Below are positions 6,796 to 14,031 of a stretch of DNA of 15,318 nt, piece by piece (position 1 is the stretch's first letter; each line of letters starts with the position of its first letter). This DNA comes from Prolixibacteraceae bacterium. GTDB taxonomy: Bacteria > Bacteroidota > Bacteroidia > Bacteroidales > Prolixibacteraceae. The stretch is from NCBI GenBank assembly GCA_027858145.1, contig JAQIDF010000374.1, positions 1 to 15,318 of the forward strand, written 5' to 3'. Under the pieces are notes generated by a model that was not told the origin of the DNA, made no database searches, and saw only the letters and a list, made by a program, of their open reading frames with translations. The translations under genes were made by a program, and so were the position numbers.

Positions 6796-7653
6796 TTATC
6801 CGATTTTTTTATAAACACTGGGCCTCATTTGTTTGATATCTTTTGAGTATTGCGAAACTGTTTCAGACAAACCTACAAACAAATAACCACCTGGTTTTAT
6901 TTTGTTGATTAACTTATTCACAACTTCCCGTTTTGCATTATCCTCGAAATATATTAATGTATTCCTGCAAAAAACAACATCAAACATACTATTGGGATAG
7001 GTATAATGTGCAGCAAGATTGCTCACTGAATATTTGATTCTATCACGCAAAACTTTAGAAGCCTGTACCATTGAGGCATTACCGTTTTTCAAAGGCTCAA
7101 AGTATCTTTTCCGGAGTTTTTCATCAAGTCCGAGTATATTTGCTCCGCCGTATACACCAAGTACTGCTTTATCAACCACCCCCTTGCTAACATCGGTGGC
7201 CTCAATATTATAATTAAACCCTAAATGGGTTGTTTTATAATTCTCAAAAATCATTGCCATAGTAAGGGCTTCTTCGCCGGTAGAACAACCTGCGCTCCAG
7301 ATTTTAAATAAAGAGTTACGGTTGTTGGTGAATTCAGGCAAAACAACCTCTTTTAAGAAATCAAACTGTTCATTTTCACGAAAAAACTCAGTTTTATGGG
7401 TCGTTAACTCATCAATCATGCATTGTTGCTCTCCCGATCGTTTTCCTACGGCTGATAATGCATATTCGATATATTCAGGAAAAGTATAAATACCGGTAGC
7501 TTTTAATCTTTTAATCAGCCTTGAGTTAACCATCACAATTTTAATGGGTGCTAACTTTACACCCAGATTTTTAAGCATAAACTCCTGAATTCTTTTAAAT
7601 TCCTTTTCCTGGAGCTTTTGGCTGTATATACTTGCAGTTGCTGTATAATCCAC
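6796..7653 (-). CDS. cheR: CheR, chemoreceptor glutamate methyltransferase
   Basis: This 285-residue S-adenosylmethionine-dependent enzyme methylates receptor glutamates. The N-terminal all-alpha domain (about 12-80) includes NSRLIKRLKATG (43-54). The linker block DELTTHKTEFFRE (81-93) is the family's N-x-T-x-F-F-R-E equivalent. The SAM-binding domain follows, with IWSAGCSTGEEALTMAM (118-134), an acidic residue at ATDVS (152-156), and FDVVFCRNTLIYF (224-236). The C-terminus FVGLSETVS is also typical. The protein ends without any long extension or TPR domain. The reading frame opens at GTG 7653, immediately preceded by an in-frame TAA, so this non-ATG start is the first possible one; the next Met (residue 26) would cut the N-terminal domain. 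It lies 39 nt downstream of cheW and 4 nt upstream of the response regulator gene. Confidence 0.95.
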   Translation of the reverse strand: MDYTATASIYSQKLQEKEFKRIQEFMLKNLGVKLAPIKIVMVNSRLIKRLKATGIYTFPEYIEYALSAVGKRSGEQQCMIDELTTHKTEFFRENEQFDFLKEVVLPEFTNNRNSLFKIWSAGCSTGEEALTMAMIFENYKTTHLGFNYNIEATDVSKGVVDKAVLGVYGGANILGLDEKLRKRYFEPLKNGNASMVQASKVLRDRIKYSVSNLAAHYTYPNSMFDVVFCRNTLIYFEDNAKREVVNKLINKIKPGGYLFVGLSETVSQYSKDIKQMRPSVYKKIG

Positions 7654-7692
7654 TTAAGTTATTTTCAAAAAATAAATAAAACACACCGGATA

Positions 7693-8175
7693 TTATTCCA
7701 GGTCAAAATTTTCGGCACGCAATTCTATAATTTCGTCAACTGAGAAGATTTTATCAGCATTCAATAACAATACGAAATCATCGTTAATTTTCAAAACGCC
7801 ATTCAGGAACTCTGTTTTTGATTGCTTTCCAACAGTTGGAAGCTTCATAATGTCGGCATTATCATATTTAACGACTTCATTCACATTGTCGACCAAAGCG
7901 CCAAGTTTAATTTCTTCGCCTTCAGAGGTGATATTGATTACCAACACACAAGTTAAAGATGTAATTTCGGCTTTTTCCATTCCAAATTTCACCCGTGTAT
8001 CAACTAATGGGATAACTTCTCCCCTTAAGTTGAAAACGCCCAGCATATATTCCGGAGACTTGGGTACTTCAGTTACTTCCTGATACTCCAATATTTTTTC
8101 AACATGCTCAACATTCAGGGCAAAATTCTCTTTATCCAGAGAAAAAGTCAGATAAGTTTGGTATAACTCTTCCAT
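7693..8175 (-). CDS. cheW: CheW, chemosensory coupling protein
   Basis: This 160-residue single-domain CheW protein links chemoreceptors to the CheA kinase in the cytoplasmic array. Recognisable stretches are YLTFSLDKENFALNVEHV (8-25), the EVTEVPKSPEYMLGVFNLRG segment (33-52) containing the family's GV.NLRG core, EVIPLVDTRVKFG (53-65), and LGALVDNVNEVV (91-102). The length is usual. It is translated from ATG 8175, which is 11 nt after the cheA stop, so the two are surely co-transcribed. It is the only stand-alone CheW in the window. Confidence 0.95.
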   Translation of the reverse strand: MEELYQTYLTFSLDKENFALNVEHVEKILEYQEVTEVPKSPEYMLGVFNLRGEVIPLVDTRVKFGMEKAEITSLTCVLVINITSEGEEIKLGALVDNVNEVVKYDNADIMKLPTVGKQSKTEFLNGVLKINDDFVLLLNADKIFSVDEIIELRAENFDLE

Positions 8176-8186
8176 ATCTAAAATAT

Positions 8187-10256
8187 TTATTTTTTCGAAA
8201 ACTCGGTTACAATTTTATTAACATCTAAAACTAAAGCGACTGTTCCGTCGCCCAGTATTGTTCCTCCTGAAATAAAGTTCTGGTTTTTATAATGTTTACC
8301 CAGCGGTTTCAATACAGTTTGATTTTCACCTACAACGCTGTCAACAATCAGTACCACTTTTTCATTTTCGAATGAAACAATAACCATTTCGCGCCGTTCG
8401 GGCACTTTGCCCCCTATGTTAAAATCAGCACGTAAATCGAAATAAGGAACCTGAACACCATCAATATCAATTACCTGACTCAGCTTCGATTCACTCTTCA
8501 GTTTATCAAATGCTAAAATTTTATCAACCTGTACAAGCGGTATAATGAAGTTACGATCGTCGATATGTACCTGTAACCCATCTATAATTGAGAGCGTTAA
8601 CGGTAACTTAACCACAAAAGTTGTCCCCTTGTTTTTTTCGGTATTAATTTCAATTGTTCCCCGTATGTCGGCAATATTGCGTTTCACTACATCCAGGCCA
8701 ACTCCACGTCCCGAAACGTTTGATATTTTCTTTGCAGAAGAAAAACCGGGCAGGAATATCAAGTTCAGAATATCTTTGTCGCTAATATTTTGATCGGGCG
8801 TCAATAATCCCCGTTCTATTGCAATTCTCCTGATTACTTCATAATCTATACCTTTACCATCATCAATTATTTTTATTATAACATTATTGCTTTGATGGTA
8901 TATTTTCATTTGTATGTTACCTGCTTCGGGCTTACCTGATGCTATGCGTTCTTCTGTATCTTCAATTCCATGATCTACACAGTTTCGGAGAATGTGCATA
9001 ATCGGATCTGATAGCTGCTCAATAATTTTTTTGTCAAGAACCGTATCCTCTCCCTCGGTAATAAACTCAACTTTTTTATCGAGCTGAAGCGATAAGTCGT
9101 GCACCAGTCGTTTGTACCGGGTAATGGTAACTCCAAAAGGAACAAGCGATATCGTAAAAGCATTGTCGCGCAATTGTCGTGAGAATGATCCGTACTTCTC
9201 AGCTACATTATTTAACCGTTCATCCCCTATTTCATCCGATAATAAATTCAAACGAGCCTGCAGGGTTACCATTTCACTCACCAGGTTCATTAACATGTCA
9301 ATTTTATCGGTAGAAACCCTGATGCTGCTGATAATCTTACCATTTTTATTGCTATCGCTGTCAGATTTTTGCGTTTGAACTTGTGATGTTTGTTTTTCTT
9401 CGGCTACATGTTTCTGGATTTTATCCGAATATTCTTTAACAAAATCAAATATTTCGGTTTCGGATATTTTAAAAAGTTCGTCTTTTCGCTTTTCCAGTTC
9501 CTCTCTAAAACCATCTGCCATAAACAAATCACCATCACTCAGCTCTTCTATTGTCAACGAAAATGATTCGTTTGCCCACTCAAAAACATTTTCAATCGAC
9601 TCAAGTGGCTGCACTGTTGATAAGAAAACAATCCATTCGGACTTTTTGTTAACTTTTGAAAAATTATTTACACTTACTTTATCTGAGTATGAAGAGAAAG
9701 CCAGGCTCTCTCCCATCAATGTAAGCTCTTCAATTAAAAATTTAGGATGCTCAAGATCGGCAGGGATCGCATTCTCCGGAACAACTTTAATAAAATAGGA
9801 AGACACAGCACGAGGTTCTTTCTTGCTTTTCTGGGGTTCTGATGAAGATGATTGATCCTGCGGAGAAGCATTAACATCGTACAATTCAATTTTACGACAT
9901 AAATTGGCGAAACGTACTTTTTCTTCATCGTCCAGATTCTCGTTTGTTGCCAGTAACGTTTTTAAAACATCAATGGTTTCAAGCGAAATGTCTTTTAACC
10001 CGGAGGTAAAATCAATACTTCCGGTACGTACTTTATCGTAAATATCCTCTAAATCGTGTGTTACCTCAAGTACTTTATCAAAACCAAGCATCCCACCACT
10101 TCCTTTTATGGTGTGCACACTTCTGAATATCTGATCAATTGTATCCGAGTCAACCGAATCAACTTCGGTAGATAATAAAATATCTTCCAACTCATTAATC
10201 AAATCACGGGTTTCTTCAACAAAACTACCCCTCAGTTGATCAATTGTTTCTGCCAT
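8187..10256 (-). CDS. cheA: CheA, chemosensory histidine kinase
   Basis: This 689-residue kinase autophosphorylates on an HPt histidine in response to receptors and passes phosphate to response regulators. Domains in order: HPt/P1 (about 1-125) with His48 in FRSVHTIKGSGGM; a P2-like domain (about 152-240) of the form YFIKVVP...PKFLIEELTLMGE...W.VFLST...ESIENVFEW; a charged, low-complexity linker (about 250-305); a P3 dimerisation helix pair (311-375, SIRVSTDKIDMLMNLVSEMV); a P4 ATPase with N-box LRNCVDHGIE (423-432), G1 DDGKGID (465-471), and G2 SGRGVGLDVV (515-524); and a P5 CheW-like domain (about 556-685). All kinase residues are present. It is first in the operon; the 322-bp divergent region upstream should carry its promoter. 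No C-terminal receiver is fused to it. Confidence 0.96.
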   Translation of the reverse strand: MAETIDQLRGSFVEETRDLINELEDILLSTEVDSVDSDTIDQIFRSVHTIKGSGGMLGFDKVLEVTHDLEDIYDKVRTGSIDFTSGLKDISLETIDVLKTLLATNENLDDEEKVRFANLCRKIELYDVNASPQDQSSSSEPQKSKKEPRAVSSYFIKVVPENAIPADLEHPKFLIEELTLMGESLAFSSYSDKVSVNNFSKVNKKSEWIVFLSTVQPLESIENVFEWANESFSLTIEELSDGDLFMADGFREELEKRKDELFKISETEIFDFVKEYSDKIQKHVAEEKQTSQVQTQKSDSDSNKNGKIISSIRVSTDKIDMLMNLVSEMVTLQARLNLLSDEIGDERLNNVAEKYGSFSRQLRDNAFTISLVPFGVTITRYKRLVHDLSLQLDKKVEFITEGEDTVLDKKIIEQLSDPIMHILRNCVDHGIEDTEERIASGKPEAGNIQMKIYHQSNNVIIKIIDDGKGIDYEVIRRIAIERGLLTPDQNISDKDILNLIFLPGFSSAKKISNVSGRGVGLDVVKRNIADIRGTIEINTEKNKGTTFVVKLPLTLSIIDGLQVHIDDRNFIIPLVQVDKILAFDKLKSESKLSQVIDIDGVQVPYFDLRADFNIGGKVPERREMVIVSFENEKVVLIVDSVVGENQTVLKPLGKHYKNQNFISGGTILGDGTVALVLDVNKIVTEFSKK

Positions 10257-10443
10257 TTTTCTTTTTTTAAGTTCCCCTGAAACGAAGGATATTATATAGT
10301 CTGCAATTTTAATAAAGGTAAAAATATTAAATGGAATTATAACCAGTTTTATTTACCCTTTCCAAATTAAGCTGTTAAAATACATGTTTTAGATTTTTAA
10401 AAAAAATTAATCTGCATTAATTCAAAATATAACCATTTTGTAA

Positions 10444-10466
10444 CACTTATTAACAACCAATAAGTG
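10444..10466. repeat. Perfect 8-bp inverted repeat in the cheA/ROK intergenic region
   Basis: CACTTATT (10444-10451) and AATAAGTG (10459-10466) are exact inverted copies around a 7-nt spacer. The position, about 110 nt upstream of the ROK start and 190 nt upstream of cheA, suits an operator for a dimeric regulator. It has no T-run following on the plus strand, so it is not a typical terminator. Confidence 0.5.
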
Positions 10467-10497
10467 AATTTTATATTTCGCTTTATCTGGTTTTTGT

Positions 10498-10512
10498 TAC
10501 GTATTTTACGTA
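10498..10512. promoter_or_regulatory. Paired palindromic hexamers TACGTA-TTT-TACGTA (candidate operator)
   Basis: Two copies of the self-complementary hexamer TACGTA lie 9 bp apart (10498-10503 and 10507-10512), 67 bp before the ROK kinase ATG. The paired arrangement resembles a binding site for a regulator. The XylR-like protein encoded at the end of the operon is the obvious candidate, but this is inference only. Confidence 0.35.
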
Positions 10513-10578
10513 CATTGAATCATGTTTTTGTCTCATTTTTGTATGCAAAAATAATTTACTACACCAGAAAACTTTATT

Positions 10579-11421
10579 ATGCAGCAAGAAATTATATCTG
10601 TTGATTTAGGCGGAACCAATATCAGGATTGGAACAACGGCAAACGGCAAGGTCGATAATATAACCAGCCTGAAATTGGTTGATAAAAACGATTTGCAAAA
10701 AACACTCCTGCAAATTGCAAAACTAATTGAATCAAAAACATCGGCACAAACAACCGGCATCGCCATAGGTGTACCATCGGTAGTTGACACCCGCCGGGGG
10801 ATTGTATATGATGTAACTAACATCCCTTCATGGAAAGAAGTGCATTTAAAATCGTATCTCGAAAACAAACTAAAACTCCCCGTGCTCGTTAACAACGATG
10901 TAAACTGTTTCGTACTAGGTGAGCACCGATACGGAGCTGCAAAAGGACATGGATCGGCTGTTGGTCTGGCTATTGGAACGGGCCTCGGGGCAGGTATCAT
11001 TATAAACAACAAGCTTTATGAAGGCAGTAATGCAGGTGCCGGCGAAATTGGTATGCTCCCCTATCTCGAACATGACCTTGAATATTATTGCAGCGGCAAT
11101 TTTTTTACTCAATTCTATAATATTAATGGCGAAGTGCTCTTTGAAAAAGTCAAAAACAACAATAAAGAAGCCATTTCAGTCTATCATATTTTCGGAAAAC
11201 ATGTAGCCCGGGCTATCAAATACACCCTGTTAACCTTCGATCCTGAAGTAATTGTTCTTGGCGGATCGGTATCTAAAGCTTTTCCCTTTTTTGAGACGGG
11301 CATGAAAGATGAACTCACCGATTTTCCTTTTCCAAACTCAGTAAAAAATTTGCAAATAAAAACAGCACAAAACCCCAACAGTCATCTCCTGGGGGCATCT
11401 TTACTATTTGAAAACAAATAA
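10579..11421 (+). CDS. ROK-family sugar kinase, zinc motif missing
   Basis: This 280-residue ROK kinase would phosphorylate a hexose or amino sugar with ATP in the cytosol. Motifs: the phosphate-1 loop SVDLGGTNIRIG (7-18); VLVNNDVNCFVLGE (102-115) with catalytic Asp107; the ROK glycine-rich block GLAIGTGLGAGIII (129-142); AGAGEIG (152-158); and the adenosine-side loop VIVLGGSVS (224-232). The usual zinc-binding segment (H, then C-x-C-G-x-x-G-C-x-E) is absent. GEIG is followed by Met-Leu instead of His, and the cysteine knot is missing, leaving only its trailing LEYYCSG (167-173). The protein is correspondingly shorter than the 300-320 residues usual for the family. Start ATG 10579 fits the family N-terminus. 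The gene ends 11 nt before the GH2 gene. The substrate is unknown; glucosamine, glucose or mannose are possible given the GH2 neighbour. Confidence 0.85.
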   Translation: MQQEIISVDLGGTNIRIGTTANGKVDNITSLKLVDKNDLQKTLLQIAKLIESKTSAQTTGIAIGVPSVVDTRRGIVYDVTNIPSWKEVHLKSYLENKLKLPVLVNNDVNCFVLGEHRYGAAKGHGSAVGLAIGTGLGAGIIINNKLYEGSNAGAGEIGMLPYLEHDLEYYCSGNFFTQFYNINGEVLFEKVKNNNKEAISVYHIFGKHVARAIKYTLLTFDPEVIVLGGSVSKAFPFFETGMKDELTDFPFPNSVKNLQIKTAQNPNSHLLGASLLFENK

Positions 11422-11432
11422 AAAATATAGCT

Positions 11433-14021
11433 ATGAAGCGAACCATTACAATTTTTGCATCCATTCTTTTCGTTTTAACCAGTTGCTCACAAAAGCCAGA
11501 ACGTATGGAAGAAACATTAACCAACTGGAGAATAAGTCCTTCTTCTGAAATAACAGATAATGGCAATATTATTTCATCAGCTGCTTACAACGATTCAGAC
11601 TGGATTGGGGCAGAAGTTCCGTCAACCGTGATGGGCATTATATCCGAGCACCCTGAATACGAAAACATCCTTACCCCGGAAGCATATTACGAGGCTAATA
11701 AAGCGAAGTTTAACAACAGTTGGTGGTATCGCACTCAGTTTGAGGCAAACGAAATGCAACAACACAACACAACGCTACTACATTTCGATGGCATAAGTTA
11801 CAGTGCCAATATATGGCTGAACGGCAAATTAATCGCTGCATCCGATTCGATATCGGGTAGTTTCAGGCGCTTTGAGTTCAACATCAGCAATTGGGTAACT
11901 TCGGGTACCAACACGCTGGCTGTTGAAGTATTCAGACAACGTGACGGCGACTTCGGACTGGGGTTTGTTGACTGGAACCCCCGCCCACTTGATGAGAACA
12001 TGGGAATATGGCGACCGGTTACAGTTGAAACCGTTGAAAAAATACAGATAAAAAACAGCTATGTGAGAAGCGAAGTAAACACACAAACGCTTGATGAAGC
12101 ATGGCTGACAACAGGTGCAACACTTAAGAACTTTACAAATAAGCAGGTTGATGGCGCTCTAAAAATAACATTTAACGGAAAGCAATATGAGTACCCGGTT
12201 TCATTACCTGCCGCCGCTGAAAGAGAAATCACATTAACCCATAATGATATACCCGGCTTTTATGTTGAAAACCCTGATTTATGGTGGAGCAATGGATTGG
12301 GAGAACCTCATCTTCACCAAATGGACATAGAATTTACAGCCGGAAACAAGATGTTAGATTCTGAGAACATTGAATTTGGCATACGCGAAATTGAAAGTTA
12401 TTTCAACGAAACCGGCAAAAGAGGATTCAAACTTAATGGCAAAGAGATACTGATTAAAGGCGCGGGCTGGACTGACGATATCTTCCTGCGTGACACCCCT
12501 GAAAGCAACGAGCTACAAGTGCAATATGTTAAAAACATGGGGCTAAACACCATACGTTTTGAAACAGTTTGGGGCACCACCAGCGATATTTATTCACAGT
12601 GCGACCGCAATGGGATATTGGCCATGGTAGGATGGAGCTGCCAATGGGAATGGGAAAATTACCTTGGCAAAACCTGCGATGATTTTGGCGGGGCCTCAAC
12701 AGAAGAAGATTTCGACTTGCTTACCGATTACCTGCGCGACCAGATTCTTTGGCTCCGTAACCACCCATCAATTTTTGTATGGCTGGTAGGCAGCGACATG
12801 CTCCCCCGTCCTGAATTAGAAAAAAGGTACATCGAAATATTTGAAAAATATGACGATCGCCCGTGGCTGGGTGCAGCTGCCGACCGAACCAGTGAGTTAT
12901 CAGGGCCTACCGGCGTAAAAATGCATGGCCCATATGAATACGTTGGACCATCGTATTGGTATATCGACAAAAAATTTGGCGGAGCCTACGGTTTTAACAC
13001 CGAAACCGGCCCCGGAACTCAATTGCCTGTAAAAAAATCGATCGAAAGAATGCTGCCCGAAGACAAACGCTGGCCGCTAAACGAATACTGGAACAAGTAT
13101 TGCACTACATCGGCTACCGCTTTAAACAGTATGGATGTGTTAACCAATGCCATCAACCAACAATGGGGAAAGGCTGAAAGCTTTGATGAATACGTTATGA
13201 AAGGCCATTTGGTAAATTACGAGGCAATACGCGCTATGTTTGAAGCCTTCAGGGCTAACCGTCCGCAAGCCACCGGAGTCATTCAGTGGATGCTCAACTC
13301 GGCATGGCCTTCGTTTTACTGGCAGTTATACGATTATTACATGGTTCCTACCCCGGCATATTACGGAACAAAAAAGGCTCTGGAGCCGGTTCAACTCGTA
13401 TACAATTATAGAAATCACACCATTGCAGCTGTTAACGAACAGATGCAAGCGCATGAAAATGCAAGAGCTACAATCACGTTGTACGATGCATCGTCAAACA
13501 AAATAAAAGAATATCAGAAGGTTGTGACAATTCCTGCAAATGGCAATATTGAATTTGCAGAAATTGGGAAACCGGACGAAACTACTTTGCTTTTCCTTGA
13601 ACTTGAAGATAAAAATGGCAATAAGATCAGCGATAACTTTTACTGGATTTCGGAACGCGAAGAGAAGTATAAGTGGGAAGAAACCAACTGGGTGTATACC
13701 CCGATGGAACAACATGCCGATTACAAGGCACTAAACAACATGAAAACTGCATCGGTAACAATCAATGCTCAAATGATCTCTGAAACAAGAATAGAAGTAG
13801 AGCTTAATAACTCATCAGATGTTGTTTCGATGTTCAACCAGCTTAAATTACATGATTCAGAAGGAGAATGGATTATACCGGCTTTTTATTCCGACAACTA
13901 TTTTAGCATGGCCCCGGGTGGACGTAAAACCATTGACATTGAATTACCCAAAAACAGCAAAGGTGATCTATGGCTTGAAATAAGCGGCTTTAACACCACC
14001 ACAAAAAGCATAAAACTTTAA
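11433..14021 (+). CDS. GH2 glycoside hydrolase lipoprotein, exo-beta-D-glucosaminidase-like (GSD subfamily)
   Basis: This 862-residue secreted lipoprotein has a signal peptide ending in lipobox LTSC with Cys18. The GH2 layout follows: a sugar-binding jelly-roll domain (about 28-200, with LHFDGISYSANIWLNGK at 116-132 and NMGIWRPVTVE at 189-199), an Ig-like domain (about 201-320, ending in WWSNGLGEPHLH), a TIM barrel (about 325-650), then one or two C-terminal Ig-like domains (about 655-862, with YSDNYFSMAPGG at 819-830). At the acid/base position the barrel has NHPSIFVWLVGSDMLP, so the usual Asn-Glu is replaced by Ser-Asp455. The nucleophile is Glu524 in GFNTETGPG. The GSD acid/base plus FN(S/T)ET nucleophile motifs match the CsxA-type exo-beta-D-glucosaminidase group as I know it. 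The substrate may be chitosan fragments or another beta-glycoside; family and fold are certain, specificity is not. It probably acts at the outer membrane, upstream of the ROK kinase. Confidence 0.88.
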   Translation: MKRTITIFASILFVLTSCSQKPERMEETLTNWRISPSSEITDNGNIISSAAYNDSDWIGAEVPSTVMGIISEHPEYENILTPEAYYEANKAKFNNSWWYRTQFEANEMQQHNTTLLHFDGISYSANIWLNGKLIAASDSISGSFRRFEFNISNWVTSGTNTLAVEVFRQRDGDFGLGFVDWNPRPLDENMGIWRPVTVETVEKIQIKNSYVRSEVNTQTLDEAWLTTGATLKNFTNKQVDGALKITFNGKQYEYPVSLPAAAEREITLTHNDIPGFYVENPDLWWSNGLGEPHLHQMDIEFTAGNKMLDSENIEFGIREIESYFNETGKRGFKLNGKEILIKGAGWTDDIFLRDTPESNELQVQYVKNMGLNTIRFETVWGTTSDIYSQCDRNGILAMVGWSCQWEWENYLGKTCDDFGGASTEEDFDLLTDYLRDQILWLRNHPSIFVWLVGSDMLPRPELEKRYIEIFEKYDDRPWLGAAADRTSELSGPTGVKMHGPYEYVGPSYWYIDKKFGGAYGFNTETGPGTQLPVKKSIERMLPEDKRWPLNEYWNKYCTTSATALNSMDVLTNAINQQWGKAESFDEYVMKGHLVNYEAIRAMFEAFRANRPQATGVIQWMLNSAWPSFYWQLYDYYMVPTPAYYGTKKALEPVQLVYNYRNHTIAAVNEQMQAHENARATITLYDASSNKIKEYQKVVTIPANGNIEFAEIGKPDETTLLFLELEDKNGNKISDNFYWISEREEKYKWEETNWVYTPMEQHADYKALNNMKTASVTINAQMISETRIEVELNNSSDVVSMFNQLKLHDSEGEWIIPAFYSDNYFSMAPGGRKTIDIELPKNSKGDLWLEISGFNTTTKSIKL

Positions 14022-14031
14022 ACAGCATTCA

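Larger units (their letters stand above)
10257..10578. promoter_or_regulatory. Divergent intergenic region between cheA and the ROK kinase gene
   Basis: These 322 AT-rich bases carry no gene and must drive cheA leftward and the kinase/GH2/regulator operon rightward. Two structures stand out: an 8-bp inverted repeat at 10444-10466 and a pair of TACGTA hexamers at 10498-10512, both listed separately. Candidate -7-like sequences for the rightward operon, CATTTTTG at 10534-10541 and TGTTTTTG at 10523-10530, each miss the TAnnTTTG consensus by one base and lack well-spaced -33 boxes, so no promoter is called. For cheA, CAAAATATA at 10423-10431 is close to the reverse of the consensus but has the wrong internal spacing. 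Confidence 0.4.

Noticed and set aside
6792..6818. GTG start for the double-receiver protein at 6818
   Set aside because: It would overlap the end of cheR by 23 nt and add a non-homologous tail; ATG 6791 sits 4 nt after the cheR stop.
4436..10256. Flagellar chemotaxis locus
   Set aside because: No flagellar, motor or switch gene is present, and the phylum inferred here generally lacks flagella.
10444..10466. Terminator at the 8-bp inverted repeat before the ROK operon
   Set aside because: There is no T-run after it on the plus strand and no upstream rightward gene to terminate; an operator or chance repeat is more likely.
10533..11012. Minus-strand ORF of 159 codons over the ROK gene
   Set aside because: It is antisense to conserved ROK motifs and has no recognisable domain.
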